A stretch of DNA of 64,000 nucleotides from Struthio camelus (Eukaryota; Chordata; Aves; Struthioniformes; Struthionidae): contig NC_090954.1 in the NCBI RefSeq assembly GCF_040807025.1, positions 320,001 through 384,000 of the forward strand, written 5' to 3'. Below are positions 61,205 to 64,000 of the stretch, one piece after another. The position numbers and the translations under genes are program-made. The notes under the pieces were generated by a model. The model was not told the DNA's origin. It worked only from the letters and a program-made list of their open reading frames with translations, and did not search any database. Each line of letters opens with the position of its first letter. Position 1 is the stretch's first letter.

Positions 61205-62762
61205 CCTCAGGACCCCCTCAAGCCCTGGATGCTGTCATGTCCCCAGGACCCCCTCATGTCCCCAGAGGGCCCTTGTCACCTGGGCCCCCCCCGTGTCCCC
61301 AGGTGCGTGGGTCTCCAAAATGCCCTCTAGGACCCCACCCTGTCCCCGGGATCCCCCCTCGTCCCTGGGACCCCCTCATTCCTGGGACCCCCCCCCCGTG
61401 TCCTCTGGATGTCCCCTGTCCCCAGGACCCCTGTGTCCCCGCCCCCTGTGTCCCCAGGAACCCCCCGTCCTGGGCCCCCCCCCGTGTCCCCAGGAACCCC
61501 CGTGTCCCCAGGAACCCCCCTGTCCCTGGGCCCCCCCCTGTGCCCCCAGGAACCCCCCCAGGAACCCCCCCAGGAACCCCCGTGTCCCCAGGAACCCCCC
61601 CGTCCCCGGGCCCCCCCCCGTGTCCCCAGGACCCCCCGTGTCCCCAGGAACCCCCCCGTCCCCGCCCCCCCGTGTCCCCAGGACCCTCCGTGTCCCCAGG
61701 AACCCCCCCCATGTCCCCAGGACCCCCCGTGTCCCCAGGAACCCCCCCGTCCCTGCCCCCCCCGTGTCCCCAGGACCCCCCGTGTCCCCAGGAACCCCCC
61801 CGTCCCCGCCCCCCCCGTGTCCCCAGGACCCCCCGTGTCCCCAGGAACCCCCCCGTCCCCGCCCCCCCCGTGTCCCCAGGACCCCCCGTGTCCCCAGGAA
61901 CCCCCCCGTCCCCGCCCCCCCCGTGTCCCCAGGACCCCCCCCGTCCCCGGGCCCCCCCCGTGTCCCCAGGAACCCCCCCATGTCCCCAGGAACCCCCCCG
62001 TGTCCCCAGGAACCCCCCCGTCCCCGCCCCCCCCGTGTCCCCAGGACCCCCCGTGTCCCCAGGAACCCCCCCGTCCCCGCCCCCCCCCGTGTCCCCAGGA
62101 ACCCCCCCGTCCCCGCCCCCCCCGTGTCCCCAGGACCCCCCGTGTCCCCAGGAACCCCCCCGTCCCCGCCCCCCCCGTGTCCCCAGGACCCCCCGTGTCC
62201 CCAGGAACCCCCCCGTCCCCGCCCCCCCCGTGTCCCCAGGACCCCCCCCGTCCCCGGGCCCCCCCCGTGTCCCCAGGAACCCCCCCGTCCCCGCCCCCCC
62301 CCGTGTCCCCAGGAACCCCCCCGTCCCCGCCCCCCCCGTGTCCCCAGGACCCCCCGTGTCCCCAGGAACCCCCCCGTCCCCGCCCCCCCCGTGTCCCCAG
62401 GACCCCCCGTGTCCCCAGGAACCCCCCCGTCCCCGCCCCCCCCGTGTCCCCAGGACCCCCCCCGTCCCCGGGCCCCCCCCGTGTCCCCAGGAACCCCCCC
62501 ATGTCCCCAGGAACCCCCCCGTGTCCCCAGGAACCCCCCCGTCCCCGCCCCCCCCATGTCCCCAGGAACCCCCCCGTGTCCCCAGGAACCCCCCTGTCCC
62601 CGCCCCCCCCGTGTCCCCAGGACCCCCCGTGTCCCCAGGAACCCCCCCGTCCCCGCCCCCCCCGTGTCCCCAGGACCCCCCGTGTCCCCAGGAACCCCCC
62701 CGTCCCCGCCCCCCCCCGTGTCCCCAGGACCCCCCGTGTCCCCGGGCCCCCCCCGTGTCCCG
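61205..62762. repeat. C-rich minisatellite with 53-bp higher-order unit
   Basis: About 1.5 kb built from three submodules: GTGTCCCCAGGACCCCCC, GTGTCCCCAGGAACCCCCCC and GTCCCCGCCCCCCCC. In the most regular part the composite unit recurs every 53 bases (starts at 61764, 61817, 61870, 61923). The left edge (61205-61440) is more diverged and reads CCCTCATGTCCCCAG. The plus strand is almost all C with few G and little T, so the minus strand is full of G runs. Long open frames in several frames on both strands, proline-rich on plus and glycine-rich on minus, are by-products of the repeat. Confidence 0.95.
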
Positions 62763-63700
62763 GGAAGCGGCAGTCTCCGCGCCTCGTGCCCCGGTCCCGG
62801 CCCCGGCCGCGGCCCCGGCCCTCCCTCTCCCCCGGCGGGTGCCGGCTCCCCGGGCCCAGGCGCCGGCCCCGCCCCGCGCGGCGTCCCGCGCTCCGGGGCC
62901 GGTGCGGTGCGGTGCGGTGCGGGCGGGGCGGGGGGCGGCGGCGTTGCCATGGCGGCGGCGCGCGGCGCTGCAGCAGGGGCGGCGCCTGCCGCAGCCCCCG
63001 GCCCGGCAGCGCAGGCCTCCGCCGCGGGGAGGCGGCGGGGCGGGCGCGCCCGCCCTCGGCAGCGGCGGCGGCGGCGGCGGCAGCGGGAAGATGGATGCGG
63101 CTCGCCCGTCCCTCGCCCTCGGCATCCTCCCCTGGCCGCGGCACGGTGAGCGGCGGCGCCCGGGCGCCTTGTTCCCGCCGCGGCGGCGCGGGGCCGCGGG
63201 ACAACGCCCGGCGGCGGCGGGAGCGGGACCGGGCCGGGCCGGGAGCGACGGCGGTGGGGATGGCGGAGGCGGTGGGGATGGCGGAGGCGATGGCGGAGGC
63301 GATGGCGATGGTGATTTTCCCCCTCCGGAGAGGGAGGGGAGCGGAGGGGAGCGGAGAGGACGGGCGAGGCGCGGCCCAGCCGCTCGCCGGGAGCCCCGCA
63401 CCATTGTTGTGCGGCGCCGCCCGGCCTCGGCCGCTGCCGGCGGGCGGGGGCTGCGGTCGCGTCCCCCGGGGAGGGGTGTTGGCGGGGCTGCGCCTGGTGC
63501 CCCGGCTGCGCGGCCGGCAGGGCCGGGGCTCCGGCCGAGGGCTCCGGCCGAGGGCTCCGGCCGAGGGCAGGCGGTGCCGGCGGCTGGCAAGGCGCTTCCC
63601 CGGGGTGTTTCTGCGCCCGGTGCTGCCGCCTGCTCCGCTCTCCGCGCAGCGTCGCGCGAGGTTTCCTCGCCGGGGCCGCCGGGTCCTCCGGAGCCGCCGG
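62763..63700. promoter_or_regulatory. CpG island, probable promoter of an unidentified gene
   Basis: GC- and CpG-dense sequence directly after the C-rich array, with GGTGCGGTGCGGTGCGGTGC tandem units near 62900, GGGCGGGGCGGGGGGCGG near 62923, and (GGC)n and (GGCGGA)n-type repeats near 63060 and 63250-63310. This composition marks a constitutive promoter in vertebrates. CpG density falls after about 63700. Confidence 0.75.
63091..63145 (+). CDS. Possible first coding exon of an unidentified gene
   Basis: ATG at 63091 (context AAGATGG) opens MDAARPSLALGILPWPRH plus one base, ending at a strong donor G|GTGAGC (63146). This is the usual shape of a CpG-island first exon. An alternative ATG at 62949 (GCCATGG, an ideal Kozak context) opens a different, alanine- and arginine-rich frame through the same donor. 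I recognise neither peptide, and neither matches the starts of KIF20A or BRD8 as I know them. The next exon would lie beyond the window. Confidence 0.35.
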
Positions 63701-64000
63701 GGCTGCCAGGCCACAGGCCCGCCAGCTGCGGCTCTTTGTACAAGCAGCACGTCTCTTACGCACAGCCGTTAACTGATGGAGCATCAGCGGTTTATTCTGA
63801 AGTTACCGGTTTCCTCTCCCTCAGTGTCATTACGACTGCTTCGGACAGATCCGGACCATCCGTTTGGGCTGCTTTATGGCATTGAGCACTCGTTTGTAGT
63901 CTGTCTCCGTTATTTTACTGTGAAATAAACGTATGAAAGACATTGAGCATACCTTATGGGCTGGGAACATCAAGTTAAACTTTTAAAATGTGTAATTCTT

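Noticed and set aside
61012-63885. Very long open frames (700-957 codons) on plus and minus strands
   Set aside because: They are produced by the stop-free C-rich minisatellite and CpG island, occur in several frames on both strands, and translate to pure proline- or glycine-rich repeats.

Overview
This is vertebrate nuclear DNA and almost certainly a bird. The repeats are CR1 LINEs, one of them relatively young with the terminal CACAGAAT direct repeats seen at avian CR1 3' ends, and there are no mammalian L1 or Alu elements. The two genes that can be read confidently are GFRA3 and CDC23, both on the plus strand. Together they match the human 5q31.2 order (GFRA3 then CDC23 along the human minus strand). 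The genome is intron-rich, with CpG islands at the promoters and AT-rich spacers, all as expected for a bird.

Layout. 1-7.8 kb: intergenic, with a worn CR1 (about 0.9-1.7 kb), an ancient MIR-like SINE (4.1 kb), and two minus-strand exon-like open stretches at 2.7-3.5 kb that I cannot name. 7.8-8.65 kb: CpG island and GFRA3 exon 1. 8.28-16.73 kb: GFRA3, eight coding exons that join in phase to 422 residues (signal peptide, three cysteine-rich modules, GPI-anchor tail). 16.7-43.2 kb: a 26 kb AT-rich spacer with no recognisable gene; it holds old SINE and CR1 scraps, simple repeats, and a 186-bp segment present twice, 805 bp apart, with only three differences. 43.2-44.1 kb: CpG island with four CCAAT/ATTGG boxes. 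43.74-52.66 kb: CDC23 (APC8), 16 coding exons joining in phase to 587 residues, closely similar to the human protein. 52.7-61.2 kb: CDC23 3' UTR, a truncated CR1, a decayed retroviral fossil, and otherwise nothing recognisable. 61.2-62.76 kb: an extreme C-rich minisatellite with a 53-bp higher-order period. 62.76-63.7 kb: a third CpG island with what looks like the first exon of an unidentified gene.

The two genes share a neighbourhood, not a pathway. GFRA3 is the artemin co-receptor of RET on neurons. CDC23 is a scaffold TPR subunit of the anaphase-promoting complex. The observations most worth following are: (1) a perfect 27-bp tandem duplication that doubles the splice acceptor of the last GFRA3 exon, where use of the upstream copy would give an in-frame stop and a receptor without its GPI anchor; (2) a 291-bp exon-like open frame with good splice sites inside CDC23 intron 9; (3) the 186-bp duplication in the spacer; and (4) the C-rich array next to a CpG-island promoter where human synteny would lead one to expect KIF20A.
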